DNA of 64,000 nt. It comes from Volvox africanus. Its lineage: Eukaryota; Chlorophyta; Chlorophyceae; Chlamydomonadales; Volvocaceae. The notes beneath the pieces are model-generated. The model made no database searches and was not told the DNA's origin. It saw only the letters and a list, made by a program, of their open reading frames with translations. The translations under genes and the position numbers were made by a program. The stretch is from the NCBI GenBank assembly GCA_030268105.1, contig BSDZ01000003.1:4216001-4280000 (forward strand). The letters are read 5' to 3'. Numbering within the stretch: the first letter of the stretch is position 1; every line of letters begins with the position of its first letter. This document shows positions 46,801 through 58,521 of the stretch, in pieces.

Positions 46801-49080
46801 CGACATCTCCGGATCTGCGCACTGGTTCAATAAGACGGACAACGGCATCGTGGTTCACCGGTGGGTAGTCCGATGGGGCGCTGAGGGCCGGGTGGTGGCG
46901 GCGGTGGTGTGTGTGTGTGTGTGTGTTCAGACTGGGCTTCGGGTGGTGGTGGTGTGAAAAGGCGAATAGAGACCGATACTAAGACGTAAAGACGCTGTTA
47001 TAAAATATGATTTGACGAACCGCAAGGGTGGAGGACGACGTCTAGCTCCGTCCAAGGTCGAGCAGGTGAAAACGTTGGGACGTAAACTAGGTAGCCGCCA
47101 AAAGGCCGCGAACATAATTAAGAAACAAGGTGGTGCTGGAAGTGGCGGGGGGCTCCTCTTTGACTGTTTGACTCTTTGAGTCGCTGCCGTGAGAGCGGCC
47201 CACCACTTTGTGGTGACTTAACTGACCCCAAAGCCCGCCGCCTGTTCGTAATATGCGGGATTTCCTGGTTCTAATTGGGATCGCGGCTGTATTTGTCCCT
47301 ATCCGCACGTACCCACGCACAAGCTCACTGGCACACCTGCGCTTGACATCGCACGTGCACGCGCAGGCGCTTTGAGGAACGGACACACCCGGAAACCGGC
47401 AAGCGCTACCGAGTGGCCCTTCCCGAGGTAGACATCAAGCTGCAGAAGGTGCGCAACAAGGATATTGGCACGCAGGGAGAGGCGTACCTGCTGTACGACA
47501 AGGCCACCGGGAGGTATGAGGATCCCGCGATGCTAGGAGGCGCGACATTTGCCGGCGGTAGCGGCGGTGTTGGCAGCGCACTGCAGGGTGGACCCGGGCA
47601 GCTAAGCGGACTGGACCGCGTGCAGCGGCGCAACCAAGAGCTGGGTTATGTGTTCAACAGGGGGTGAGTGGGTCGGGTTGGCATCTGGAGGTGGGGGGCA
47701 GTGGGGAGGCGTAGTGAGGGAGGGTGGCCTGGCCAGGCATTGGGAGGGGGCACTAGGACTGGCCAATTGACAGGCTTCAGGAAAGGTAGAAAAGGTTGCG
47801 CTTGCCGGTTGGCCACGCTTAGGGAGGGCCGAGTTTCAGGAGACAACAGTAGCAGACCGCTATACTTAATATAAACATTATATTTCATTTTCCAAGCTGT
47901 CATATAGGCATGTAGGCATTCTGTCAAGAGCGCTGGTGATAGTGATGTGGCAGCTACATCACCGCTAGCGGGGGCTGGGCGGTGCTAACCAGAGGGGATG
48001 AGACGACAGCCGGGAAGTGGTGCTTTACCTAAACGCTGACTGGCTCAATTCCCAACCCGTGGACTGCCTCCCCGCTGTTCTTGGTTTCGGAGCAGGTCGT
48101 ACTCCCCACAGCAGCAGCACCAGCAGCCGCTACAGCAGCCCGGAGCGGATAACATCATCGACATCACTCTGGGCCCCAGCCCCCTTCCACCGGTGCCGCC
48201 CAGTCAGGCCGCCGTGATCCCCGCGGCTGCCTCCCCAGCGCTCAGACCTTCCTCGCCGTCCTACATCCGCCCATCACAGACCGAACCGCAGCACCAACAG
48301 ATGTACCAACAAATGTACCAACAGACGTACGCCCAGCCGGCGGGTGTGGTGGGCCCTGCTGCTGCTCCTAACCGCCTCAACGCCAGCCACGAGCCAGTGG
48401 CATCCGTTACGCAGCCCCCAGTTATAGCGCCGCCTCCAGCAGCGAGTCCCTCTGAAACAGCCGTTAGTGAGTACAGCCACGGGACAGCGGTAGCAGTGGA
48501 GGAGGTGCTGTTACCCCGGCCAGGTGTTTCCATCAGCGAGTCTCTGTCCCGGGTCTCGCAGCGAGGGGTCTTGGGCGCTTTAAGGACACCAGCGACCTCA
48601 GGAGGCGCCGCCATGTCGTCTCCTCAGCCAACAGCTAACAGCCGGGCTGGTAAAGCCAAGGGGGGTCAGGCAGGTAGCAAGGAGGCGCAGGGCCGCCGGC
48701 AGCGGGCGGCAGTCAGGCCAGCAGCCAAGGAGACGGCCGACTTGGATGGAGGCTTTGGCGACGGCGTGCTTGCGGAGCTGTTACGGAATGAACAGGCGGC
48801 TGAGGCCCGGCAGGTGTTCTCGCGCGATGACGGCAGTGCGGGCGGCTGGCAGCCGGACGGCAGCAGCTCAGAGGACGCGGAGATGGATGGGGAAGAGGAG
48901 GTGACTGGCGGTTACGCCGGTGGGATGCTGGGGGCCCGCCGCCGGCGCGGTGCTAAGAGAAGTCGTCTCGGCGCGGGCGGTCACGTCATGGTGCAGCGTG
49001 GAGGCGTCTGCGTGGAGGAGGAGCCGGAGCGGTTGGGCGCCTTGGAGAGTTCGCTGGCGGAGAATGCAGGAATAATCTGA
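37898..49080 (+). CDS. TWINKLE: Organellar TWINKLE-type TOPRIM/replicative DNA helicase with long N- and C-terminal extensions
   Basis: Ring helicase (T7 gp4-like) for mitochondrial and/or plastid DNA replication. Exons: 37898-40108, 40418-40510, 41039-41290, 41726-41867, 42490-42751, 43245-43335, 44193-44294, 44944-45055, 45496-45664, 45915-46082, 46603-46860, 47367-47663, 48096-49080. All are phase-consistent; 1,713 residues from this ATG. TOPRIM motifs are IIIVEGEMDKLAL (41.8 kb) and TIATDNDPAGQAL (42.66 kb). The helicase has Walker A GVPNSGKSEW, the CSMEK block, Walker B LLIDPYNELD, the HVWFVAHPRQ block, GSAHWFNKTDNGIVVHR, and KVRNKDIGTQGEA. The first about 735 residues are low-complexity, basic and Ser-rich at the start as in an organelle presequence, with one C2HC finger (CRYCGKAISRS...HHTKTC). 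The C-terminal about 330 residues are Gln/Ser/Gly-rich. The start could also be a later ATG. Confidence 0.9.
38385..38466 (+). other. C2HC zinc-finger motif in the TWINKLE N-terminal extension
   Basis: YKCRYCGKAISRSTYKGHH followed by TKTC fits Cys-x2-Cys-x12-His-x4-Cys, resembling zf-C2HC fingers. It differs from the four-cysteine primase zinc ribbon expected in plant and phage primase-helicases. Confidence 0.6.
43565..44033 (+). repeat. Polypurine minisatellite, unit about GGGAAGAGAT/GG
   Basis: About 47 variant 10-nt units, all A/G apart from single T positions, inside TWINKLE intron 43336-44192. It generates long Glu/Gly/Arg or Pro/Ser/Leu frames that are not genes. Confidence 0.95.
45244..45330 (+). 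repeat. AT-rich TTTACCTA-type imperfect tandem repeat
   Basis: Repeated TTGTTTACCTA / ATTACTTAG units in TWINKLE intron 45056-45495. Confidence 0.8.
46179..46397 (+). repeat. (GAGGGAG)n polypurine array, about 31 copies
   Basis: A 7-nt, purely A/G repeat in TWINKLE intron 46083-46602, about 200 nt upstream of the acceptor. Confidence 0.97.
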
Positions 49081-50362
49081 TGAAGGGGGGCAGAGCCAGA
49101 GGAGGACGAGGGCGAGGAAAGCTGGTTTCACTCAATTGCTTGCTTCTCGATGGATTGCGCCGCGCGTGGTTCAGGTAGAGCGCGTTTGGCTTGCATGTAT
49201 GCATCTGGTGGGCGCTGGTGCTATCAGAGTTGGATGCGGCTGGAGGATTCAGGTGGATGCGTGTGAGGAGTTACAGCACTCCAAGGAACAATGACCAGCT
49301 AGCTAGTAATAGTTCAGTCCGTCCGTCCGTCTGTCCGTCCGTCCATCCTATCAGTTCCTTTAGTTTTATGCCTTAGATGGAAGGCTGTCTCCACCCCGGA
49401 GTAGGGAATGTGTACACATATATGTTCAAATATTGTCAGGTCAGGTTTCGTGCAGTATGCGCTTGGGACTGGATTCGCTAAGGGGGGCAGTGTTGGACTA
49501 ATGACGTGCAGGACTCTCAGTTATGCGATTGGTGTTCGGCACAATATGAAATGGTTATGAGGTTTAGCAACTTCTGGCAACAGGGCGAGAATAGCTACCG
49601 GTAGTGGACCCCCCTGGTCTTGGTCACCGCGGTTGTTGGGCCATGCCTCACTGACCCTCCCGGGCCTTATATTGTCGAGAAGTTAAGTACGGGAGGAGTG
49701 GTGTTGTATGGGTAACACCGTATGGTGATTGATTTTTGCAGGTTGAACCACGTTCATAACGGCGCCCTACACGCATAAGGCCCTCTCACCCTGCATTGCC
49801 AGAGCGCCATGTATTTGGAATTAGGTAATGTGTCATCTGTTTGTAGCATAGTCAGGAAGTATGGTCAGGAGGCTGTTCGAGGCCGAGGCAGAAGGGGAGC
49901 TTGCGGGAGGTTACGCACTGCGCACGGCAGGGTTACTTCAAGATGTTTGCGGTATTGGAAGGGTTCTACACCATTGTGGAGGATAACTCACTTGTATTCA
50001 GCTTTTTCGTCGGGGTTTGCTCTAGAGAACGGATATCAAATAGGCACGGATTTCAGACGTGTGGGCTTTCCATGACCCCTGGTTCCGGCATTCAGCGCGT
50101 GTGTGAGCCTAAATGAGGACCGGTATGGACGCTTTGTAATATACTCAAACGTGAGAGAAGTACGACGAACTCTGCATCTCTGCCCGAGCCATCCTCGGAT
50201 GTTATGCCGCACGCACTGAAGGTTGTTAGTAACGACACCGGTCACGCGATTTGCGAACATGAAGTAATTTTGGCAATCTTATTTTACAATTATAGTGTCT
50301 GATAATCCACAGCTCGTTGTGTATATTACATTAGGCTGTTGTCTTGAAAAGATAGCCTAAAG
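49081..50362. other. Spacer between TWINKLE and TIM10
   Basis: Contains the TWINKLE 3' UTR and the TIM10 upstream region. A (GTCC)n simple repeat lies at about 49317-49346. No further gene recognised. Confidence 0.45.
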
Positions 50363-50852
50363 ATGGCAGCTGACGAGCCGTCTAACGCGGAACACCAAGC
50401 TGTGGCAGCGGCTGCCCTTACTATGGCAACAACGGAGCTAGAGTATCGTGTTCAACTTCTAAACAGGTGCGCGGAAGCGGTACGTTGGCGGGTGTATGTC
50501 GGCAGCCGACTTGACGGATTCTGTCCCAAATGTATTCCCTGGCCCGCAGCATGGTTAGCACATGCCACGAAAGATGTGCGGCACGACCGTAAGTTTTACC
50601 CGTCGCCTCTCTTGCTTTTCCGGTAAGCGACGGAGTTCGCGACGGGCGTAGTTCGCATCGCGCAGGTACAAAGACGGGACTCTGAGCGTTGGCGAGAACA
50701 GCTGCCTTGATCGCTGTTGTGCAAAATACTGGCAGGTATGAGGCCTTCAGCTTATTATAACTTGTGTGCAACCGTGCAGCTGTACACCAGTGCTGTGTGT
50801 GCCGCAGGTCGTCGCAATTGTCGGGCAACTGCTAGGAGCTCAAAACAAATGA
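50363..50852 (+). CDS. TIM10: TIM10-like small Tim chaperone of the mitochondrial intermembrane space
   Basis: Escorts hydrophobic carrier precursors across the intermembrane space as part of a TIM9-TIM10 hexamer. Four small exons: 50363-50466, 50550-50588, 50666-50735, 50808-50852. All junctions are GT-AG and phase-consistent; 85 residues, the size expected of the family. The twin CX3C signature is complete: CHERC (exon 2) and CLDRC (exon 3). Flanking family blocks are ELEYRVQLLN before the first pair and VGENSCLDRCCAKYWQ plus VVAIVGQLLGAQ after the second, matching plant TIM10 closely. The N-terminus (MAADEPSNAEHQA) has no presequence, as usual. Odd point: a proline follows the first cysteine pair where a charged residue is common. 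No exon is longer than 104 nt, so the gene is easy to miss. Confidence 0.92.
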
Positions 50853-51535
50853 CATCCTGCACCCATGGTGCTGGTGGCTGCCGGAGACATGAAAACCACG
50901 GCCGCTCGTCCATGGTGGCGCAAACACATGGCGCATTGCCGCGGCAGCAGTCGGCTACTGGATATTACGGAAATAGCAGCTTAATGCTTAATGCAAATGA
51001 GCGAGAGAGGGGGTTGGAGAGAGGATGATGGGTAGTAATTACGCAACCACTGTAGTTATCCTGATGCATTAACCTTTACCACGTTTATGGGGCCCTGCCG
51101 CGCACATCTCACCCAACGGAGCGTCCAGCGCCGATTAAATTTCATTTGTTGTGTGGCTGCTTCAGAATAGGGGCAACGTGCATTTGCTTGCTCATCGGCT
51201 TACATCACTGCTTCCTGTGCTGGGTAACGCGATCTGTCAGTACTTGAGCCTCATGTAAGGTCTTGCCATCACCGACGCAGCCAGCTCCAATCTCTTCGTA
51301 TTTCAAGAAAGGACCAAGAATAATTACCCAAAGGTGGACGGATAACGAGATCCCAGAAAGACGGTCGTCGCTTAGCATCAGCATATCATCTCCATTCGTC
51401 TTGGCATGACACCAAGCCACGCGCTCTTAGTCGCTTCCTTGAACCGGGACCCCTCGGGCATGCGGTTCTCTACATGCCCTGCTCTAGCCCATATTGAGAA
51501 CACACGGTGACGGCTTAGGGTTTTAGCTGCCGCTG
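50853..51535. other. Convergent 3' spacer
   Basis: Between the TIM10 stop and the stop of the minus-strand unknown gene. No other feature recognised. Confidence 0.4.
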
Positions 51536-54500
51536 CTACGAAGCCCCAGTCGCCGAGGGCAATCCCGCATCCCTCTTCTGTCGCGCCTGCTCTTCCGCGC
51601 GGAACCGTTCCAGGCGCCACAAGTGGAAGAGCAGCCTCACCTGCGCCTGCGTCAACGTACTGCCATCCCGCTCTCCCTGCTCCTTCTGCCACTGGGCTTC
51701 CTGGAGGGTGTTTGTCATTCAGAGGATGTAACAGCGGGAGGCAACAACAAGCAAGTCGTTAGAAAGTCAGTGGAGTTTGCAACCACATCAACGTAAACAT
51801 AACACGGTATTTACGCGACACATTCTAAGGAAAGCTTCAAGCTCGACGCTCCTGCATTGTCGACGACGGCCTCCCGTCTGGCACCCAGCTGGTGTGTGAA
51901 CTTAGGCTTTGGGTTTTACCATTTATGCGGTGGGCTTGTACGGCCTGGCGCGTTGCACTCGTCCTCAACCGACATGCCGAAGGGAATTGGTCCGCCACCT
52001 TTTTCCTTTTCCCCTAACTGACTCAACAAACCCCACCAAACTTTCCATCCCCCCTTATTCGCTCCAGAAACTAGTCTAGCCAACGCAACGCAACGCTCGC
52101 TTTTTACGAACTCCACCTGCTGCTTCAGCGCCGCTTTGGTGTCCGGATGCACATGCAGCTTCTCCACCAGCGTGCTGTAATACATGGCGCTTCCGGGCTC
52201 CATGCTGCGTGCCGCCTCGTTTATGACCATGCGCCGGACCGCCTCCAGGTGCATTCCAAGCGGCGCGCCTGGCCGGAAAGATGCGAGGCCCCATTCACAG
52301 TCGGGTTTTCAACGAGAGATCGTGGTGCCACCATTAATTAATGAGGGCCGATTTATATGTATATTTCACCAACCGCCATCAGATCAAAAATACTGCAAGA
52401 GGTGACCAGATGAGGTCTCGTCAACAAGTTGATACCGCAAACCGCCCTCCCAAGGCGCTCACAACAGCCCCATCGATCCCTCCTACGCCCCATCGCGTGT
52501 TATGTATGTGTTGCTTCAGCCGGCTCCAAATGATTTTTGACCGGTGTGCTAATGGAGCCTTTCATCGAAACAACTGCGCAGACCCGCTCCTCATCTGGAC
52601 CACATTCCAGGAAGGGGAGTCGGTCTCCCAGTCAATCTTAGCGAGCGGCTCTGTACCTGGAGAAGTCAGCCGGAAGTCATGCAGCAACCTCTCTGCGTCC
52701 ATCCGTACCCCAGCCTTGAGCCCCTCGATCAGGGCGTCCATAGGTTGTGACAACCGCACGGTTCGCCCTCCCGCGCTAGTCAACTCCTGTAAACTCTGCC
52801 CCTGTACGACGTAGCGATACAGCCTCTCCACTACGATGGGCCGAGTCAGCTGAAGCGCCGCACAACGTCGCGCCAGATAAGGCATGCCTGCGCGCAGAAA
52901 AAGCGGTGCGGCGGAGGTATAATCCGCCCCATTCGGGTTTTGATGTGTTTCGATGTGTCCTAGCCCGAGTCTGGGCCACCTCCACCATTGGGAAGTTACG
53001 GTTCGATGTGTCGGTTGAAGATAGATGCGGTACGGGCGGATGTGGGCAAGCGGCAACCCTGGCGTTTTCGTGATGCGCGCTGTTGCAATTGATGGTAGCG
53101 CCCACAGACGCCAGATGCCACGAGGGCCTACACCTAATGCAGTTTCCAAACTCCTGAGACGAACCAGCATGAAACGGGACGCAGACATCGCACTACCCAC
53201 AGCGCGAACGACCTGCATTTCGTTGATCTTACCTCCCTCGCCCTTCAGCCCCGCCAGCCTGGCGGAGGCCCAATCCATCAGGAATAGCTCCAGCTGGGCC
53301 TCTGTCAGGTGGGGTGCGCGTGTCTCCTGCGCCGCCACAGCCGCCTCCCCTACTTCCTCCACCAGGCAGTCTATCGCAGCCCGTGCCAGAGTCTCGGACG
53401 GAGTGCCCTTGGCAGAGAGCAGTGAGGAGGCGCGTGACACTGCGCGTGCGGCCGTCACTGCCGCAGTCCTGACCACGTCGCTCGACAGGAAGGGTGGGTC
53501 TGCAGCCGGGAGCAGGTAGATGGGGCACCGGCGGCAGTTATGGGTGCGTATCGACTGGCACCTGCGGAATACCACCTAGGCTCCCTTGAGCTTGCCCTTT
53601 TTGACCCCTCCTTTCCGCCCTGGCCCCTCCCCTCTATATAAGAAGGTCAACACACGAGCACGCGCACCATAGTCAAAATAAAATAGATCATAGAGGTAGT
53701 CCGGCGAAGGGCCCAGATAGCCCTGGTACTGCGCTATGAGCAGAGAAGGGGCCATCTCTTTGGGCTCCGGTCGCCCCAGATAACTGGCCAGCTCCAACAC
53801 ACTGCCGATAGATCCGCCGCGGCCAGGAGCTGGGGCCGAGAGGCTGGTGGCTGTTATGTCACCAACGTCATGGGTGGCTCCGATAGCACTGACAGCGTCA
53901 TGGGGCGCACGCAGCCCCAGCGCGACAAGGATTTGCTCAGTTTTGCGGGGCAGCACTAGACAGCTTTCGTAGGGCAGATCTGACGCGGCGGAAGGGGATG
54001 GCACAACCAGGGAAGGGACCGCAGTGGCACATGACGTGAGTGACCTCCGCTAATAACCTCATCCGTGACTTCCTAGCCACGAGCTGGTAAGGCTGTCAGG
54101 ATTCCAGGGATGCACATGGAGTAGGCGAGGGATAAAGGGCTGGCAAGAGGAAGGAGGCCTTCGGGGGCCGGGGGCCGAAACCTTCAAGGTTACCACGCCT
54201 TAATCACGAATCCCATCAGGCAGGGCCCTAATGAAAGGCTCCACCTTATCGGGCTGGCAAATATTGCAGGTAAGATATAACTGCATGATTGCGTAATTAA
54301 GACACAGACTTTGCGTAATGTAGTCAGGAACCCCCGAACCAGACATCCTTGGCAAACCCCGAACACGGCGGAACCCACTTTGAATACTAACGCGCGCCGC
54401 CTGCTCCTCTTCATCGCTGCTTGCCTTGACTGTCGCTGCCGCTCCCTTTGAGGCGGTCCGACTGGTGCGCTTTTTCGGGGCGGTGCCGGTGACCGTGTCG

Positions 54501-55123
54501 CTGCTGCTGCTGGCGTCTGCACCACTGCTGCACCGTGCTTCGGTGTCGTCCTCTGCAGGTGGATGCATCCTTGGTGCTGGCTGCAGGTTGTCTTCCTCCC
54601 TTCCTTCAAGCTTTTTGCGCCTCGTTCGCTTCGGCGTCTGCACTGCGTCAGGGTCAGTAGGGGTTGACGCGCCGGGCTGCTCAGCGGCGTCGCCAGTACT
54701 AGCGGATGTTTTGCGACGTGACGAGGTTCGCCTTTTAGAGGGGGTTCCCTCAGAGCCCGCCCGTGCCGTGCTGGCCACTTCCAGTACGCTGTTTGAGCTG
54801 TCGGCTGTCCCCGCCGCTGCCGATGCCTGATCTGCTCCCGCCATCGCACTGGCCTTAGACCCACGAGATGAACGGCGCTTCTTTTTCTCCACGCCCACGT
54901 CAGCTGAGCCGGTGTGGGCCAAGACATGGACGCTATCAAGTTGGCTGTCAGTTTCGACGGCGATAGGGACAAGGGTCGCCACGGTCCATGTGGTGCCAGG
55001 AAAGCGGCGCGCCAGCACTGGAGGTGTCGTATAAGCTGACCACCCGCCAATCTTTCGTAGCCACGGAACAGCGTGTCGTAGACGTAAGATCATGGTTTTG
55101 ATCTGGAGTGCGTTGTAAAGCAC
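51536..55123 (-). CDS. Unknown mainly helical protein, multi-exon, possibly organelle-targeted
   Basis: I do not recognise the family. Coding stretches on the minus strand: about 55123-54380 (start MLYNALQIKTMILRLRHAVPW; a later in-frame ATG begins MILRLRHAV), about 54040-53670, 53499-53134, 52887 to about 52565, about 52268-52075, and about 51697-51536. The junction 53134/52887 is phase-consistent (phase 1) and a donor near 53670 fits acceptor 53499; the others are unresolved. The N-terminus is basic and hydrophobic with no acidic residues for about 45 positions, like an organelle presequence. A Lys/Arg/Ser-rich region follows, then helical blocks such as HLTEAQLELFLMDWASARL, RFMLVRLRSLETALG, and YYSTLVEKLHVHPDTKAALK. 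The last exon is a charged helix (TLTQAQVRLLFHLWRLERFR). The gene is convincing as coding; the function is open. Confidence 0.6.
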
Positions 55124-55504
55124 AAGCTGCCAGATGTGCAGACGTCACACAGGAAATCATAACAAATACATTCGCCGAGGTCCGCAAACACGACCAACTA
55201 TTTGAAAGATCATTTGATCAATAGGAGGCTCGTGTTCAATATGATGCCGCACGCGCTATGTTCGGTTGAAAGCCGTACGTGTACATTAAAGTTTGAAAAC
55301 GGAGGAAAGTTTGTTGTATCTATTGTAGCACCTTTTTCTACCTGACAAGCTTTGTTTACCATATAAATTGTCTGCAGCCATGCCAAACACCTTGATAATC
55401 TCGGGCGCTGACAGGTTGGCCTTTGCTCTTCTTTGCGATAGTTAAAGTTGCAATGAGAGGCACATGCAATTAGTTACATTTTGATCATACCTTAGTGTCT
55501 ACGG
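55124..55504. promoter_or_regulatory. 381-bp divergent spacer (unknown gene / eIF3k)
   Basis: Head-to-head starts suggest a shared promoter. No defined element could be named. Inference from arrangement. Confidence 0.35.
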
Positions 55505-58014
55505 ATGAAGTTAACCGAATCGGCGGCCGTCTGCAGGTACTCGCCAGAGAAGCTGCCGCTGCTGGAGCAGAACGTCGACGAGCAGGTAGAAATAATATGA
55601 GCTTATTTATATGCTCTGGTAGCATGCAGTTATCTTCTCGTGGCGGCGCAATTATGTGCGCGCGACCGATGCAGGTCACCAACCGGACTTGGAATTTGGA
55701 TGCAAATGTGACAGTCCTACGGCTTTACCAATTTAGCCCGGCAAGCGTGAAGCCGCAGATCGTAGCCAAAATCCTAATTAAAGCCATCATGCAAGCTCCT
55801 AACCAGGATTACAAGTGCTGCATAACTTTGCTGCCTGAAAGGCTACAACAAGTGAGACAAATAAGCTGCGAATGTATTTTCTCGGAGTATGGAATGGGGT
55901 TAGGGTCTGTCATAACTTGTTTCCTGTTTGACGGCAGAGGGTTGTGCGTGATGACCGAGGGGGTTACAGGGTACGGTGCCTTCATCAAAAGGTTTAGGGA
56001 TAGCCTGTGCAAGTGATACTGGTGGTAATGGAATATGGCCGTACATTCTTGCAAGTGGAACACCGTAACCCAACGTCACAATCTCGCGTTACCAATCGGA
56101 ACGTCTTGCGCTGCTCCCTGGCCTGAAGGCTGATGAGACGATCTACAAAGTGGTCCAATTGGCTAACGCTCTGGAGACCAGCCGGTTTGCTGATTTCTGG
56201 AACGCTACGAACACTTGCCGGGATCTCCTGATGAACAGTGAGCCGGGATGTGGCACACAAGGGGGTGTGATTGCCGGATGCACTGAAAAGTCCTTAGTGG
56301 GCTTGAACTTTTAGGAGGATGAAGCGTCTTTGGTTGCCCTTATACCATGGTTTCATGGCCCACAGTAGCGCTCCGCTCTCATTGTCTCCATCGTTTTGGG
56401 AAGATTGGCAAATCGGATGATCCGGACATCAAATCTACTGGGTTCTCACATGGAAGAACGCGTGGAAGAACCAAATCCAAAACTGACACACTCGCATGAC
56501 GTAGTGCTTCGGAGGATTGCTGGTTTTGATATCAGTATCCCGGCTGATGCTCCCTGTTGCATGAAAGATGGCCATGCCCCATCTCGCTTGGGGACATACA
56601 AATGACCACTCCTCAGAACTATTACTGCATCTCGTCGCGATCAGGGCCCTTCATATAGCAAAAACTTTACTACACCATCCTACTGTATCGCAGTCCCTGG
56701 CTTCTATGAGGCTGTTCGCGGGTTCATCGCCCACACGCTAGTCAACACATACGGACGGGTCACCAAGCGCACGCTGGCTGACTGTCTGAAGCTAGATGGG
56801 GCCACTTTGGATCAGTACGTGAGTCGAACTGGGCCAAGCGGCGTTGGGCACTGGCGATTAGGTTGGGGAAAGGGATGACGAGGCGGAAAGGCGGAATTGG
56901 GATTAGGTAACAGGGGGCTGAGTCCACGGGTCGATGTTATACTGGGCTGGCTGTTTGGAAGTAACACGAATTACTATGCTGCTGGTCCTGGCGCGGCCAG
57001 CGTGGCATAGGTGGAAGCAGTTATTTTCGCTTTTGAGGGTGCCATTCTTTAAGGTTGCGTTGGATGTGCGTACCTTGTCATGCGGATCTAATACCAATAG
57101 CCGGTCAGCTCCCAGAATTGTGATTCATGATACCTCATGACCCATATCGCTCTTTGACGATTCTCCTACCGTCCTGGCAGCTTTCGGACAAGTGCCGCAG
57201 TGCTGGATGGAGCATCGTGTCAACGCCGGCGGGAGACGTGGTCGCGCTTCCAAGAAAGTAAGTTCTGTGGGCTGCGCACGCGGCCAAGGATGGGTTGGGT
57301 CCCTGGCTTCCCAATGCAAACGGATACTTGTGACTTGCCATTGCGTGGTGGCCGATGGCGATGGTAAAAGGTGCAAAAGGACCAAACTGTCTGGTCCCAA
57401 TTCCGACATTTTACACAAGAGTTCGATGAAATCCCAAACGGCTGCCAGAATAGATGGCGCCAGCTGTGCAACTCTCAAATGCACGCAGAAGTCCGCAGCA
57501 GATTGATATGCAGGACTCCTCTCGTGTGACTCTCAATACCAAACAGCGCATGCGCTCACCAGCACGGAGAGACATAAGTACTTGGGGAGGCATGTCGTAG
57601 TACACATGACAAAAACACATTGCTCAAAAACGTTGGCGTCCAGGACGCCGAGACACTTTCTACCGTACTTGTTGGCATGAAAACTTAACATGCACACGGT
57701 CCTTCCGTGTTAAACTTAAAAGAGAAATCTATACGCACTAGTCGATATTCCATCTCTTTCAATGAACACCACTCGTCAATGAGCAAACTTGACTACGGCC
57801 ATCAGAAACATGGTACTTGTAACCGTCATATGCCCAATCTCATGTGAAGTTTAATCACCATTAACGTCATCTGACGGCCGGCCTCGCCGGCGACCGGTGC
57901 ACCCCTCTCCCCCCTCACAGTGATGACCATAAGGCGGTCGTCAAGCGGACCCAGGAGCTCATCCGCTTCGAGCAGGTAGCGCCTATGCTCAAGACGTTAA
58001 CCGTCGGCTCCTAA
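55505..58014 (+). CDS. EIF3K: Translation initiation factor eIF3 subunit k
   Basis: Cytosolic subunit of eIF3, which binds the 40S ribosome. Six exons: 55505-55585, 55675-55851, 56129-56237, 56694-56818, 57181-57257, 57921-58014. All are GT-AG and phase-consistent; 220 residues, the normal family length. Family blocks in order: YSPEKLPLLEQNVDEQ, WNLDANVTVLRLYQFSP, LPERLQ, VVQLANALETSRFADFW, IPGFYEAVRGFIAHTL, TKRTLADCLKLDGATLDQY, CRSAGWSIVSTPAGDVVALPR, and RFEQVAPML. These follow the PCI/winged-helix layout of plant eIF3k end to end. The ATG at 55505 is chosen because it gives the expected N-terminus (MKLTESAAVCRYSPEKL). The exon 3 acceptor at 56127-56128 removes a stop-containing stretch and restores the usual spacing after LPERLQ. 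Confidence 0.95.
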
Positions 58015-58521
58015 GCCCATCGCGCCATCCCCCAGCATCCAGGCGCCGGATTCGTGGGGACGCTTCAAGGCGCAACACATGCAGGTTGCAGCGGCCTAGG
58101 GTTTGCACCCGACGTGACGGCAGCGAACCTTCCCGCAGTGCTTGCACACGGGATGGATGCCGGAAGGCGGGGGTTTCGACCTACTATTTTCCTGGTTTTG
58201 TTCCGACGGCTTGATGTATGGGCGATTGTTACACAGAATGTGGAAGAGATTAGTATATATTAACAGCGAGCCTCGACTAGAGAGGATCGGAGGACATGTA
58301 GCGGATGGCAATGTTGAAGGAAATGGCTGAGGGAAATCTGCCAGATCTTGGCCTTCGGTTCATACAGATTAGAGAAAGTAATTGTTGATGTAGAAAGCAT
58401 CTCCTGCTTTTGTCCTGTGTCTGTCACATTACGGGGAAGCCGTTACGCACTTCATTCTATGCTACAGAGAATCCTATTATCCTTGGGAAATAAACGCCAG
58501 CCCTTGGACTCCTACCGACCC
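58015..58521. other. Convergent 3' spacer
   Basis: Between the eIF3k stop and the stop of the Ala-rich gene. No feature recognised. Confidence 0.4.

Noticed and set aside
55495..56016. 173-codon plus-strand frame starting upstream of eIF3k
   Set aside because: Its first part is out of frame with eIF3k and its later part reads through the donor at 55852; the spliced model from 55505 matches the family throughout.
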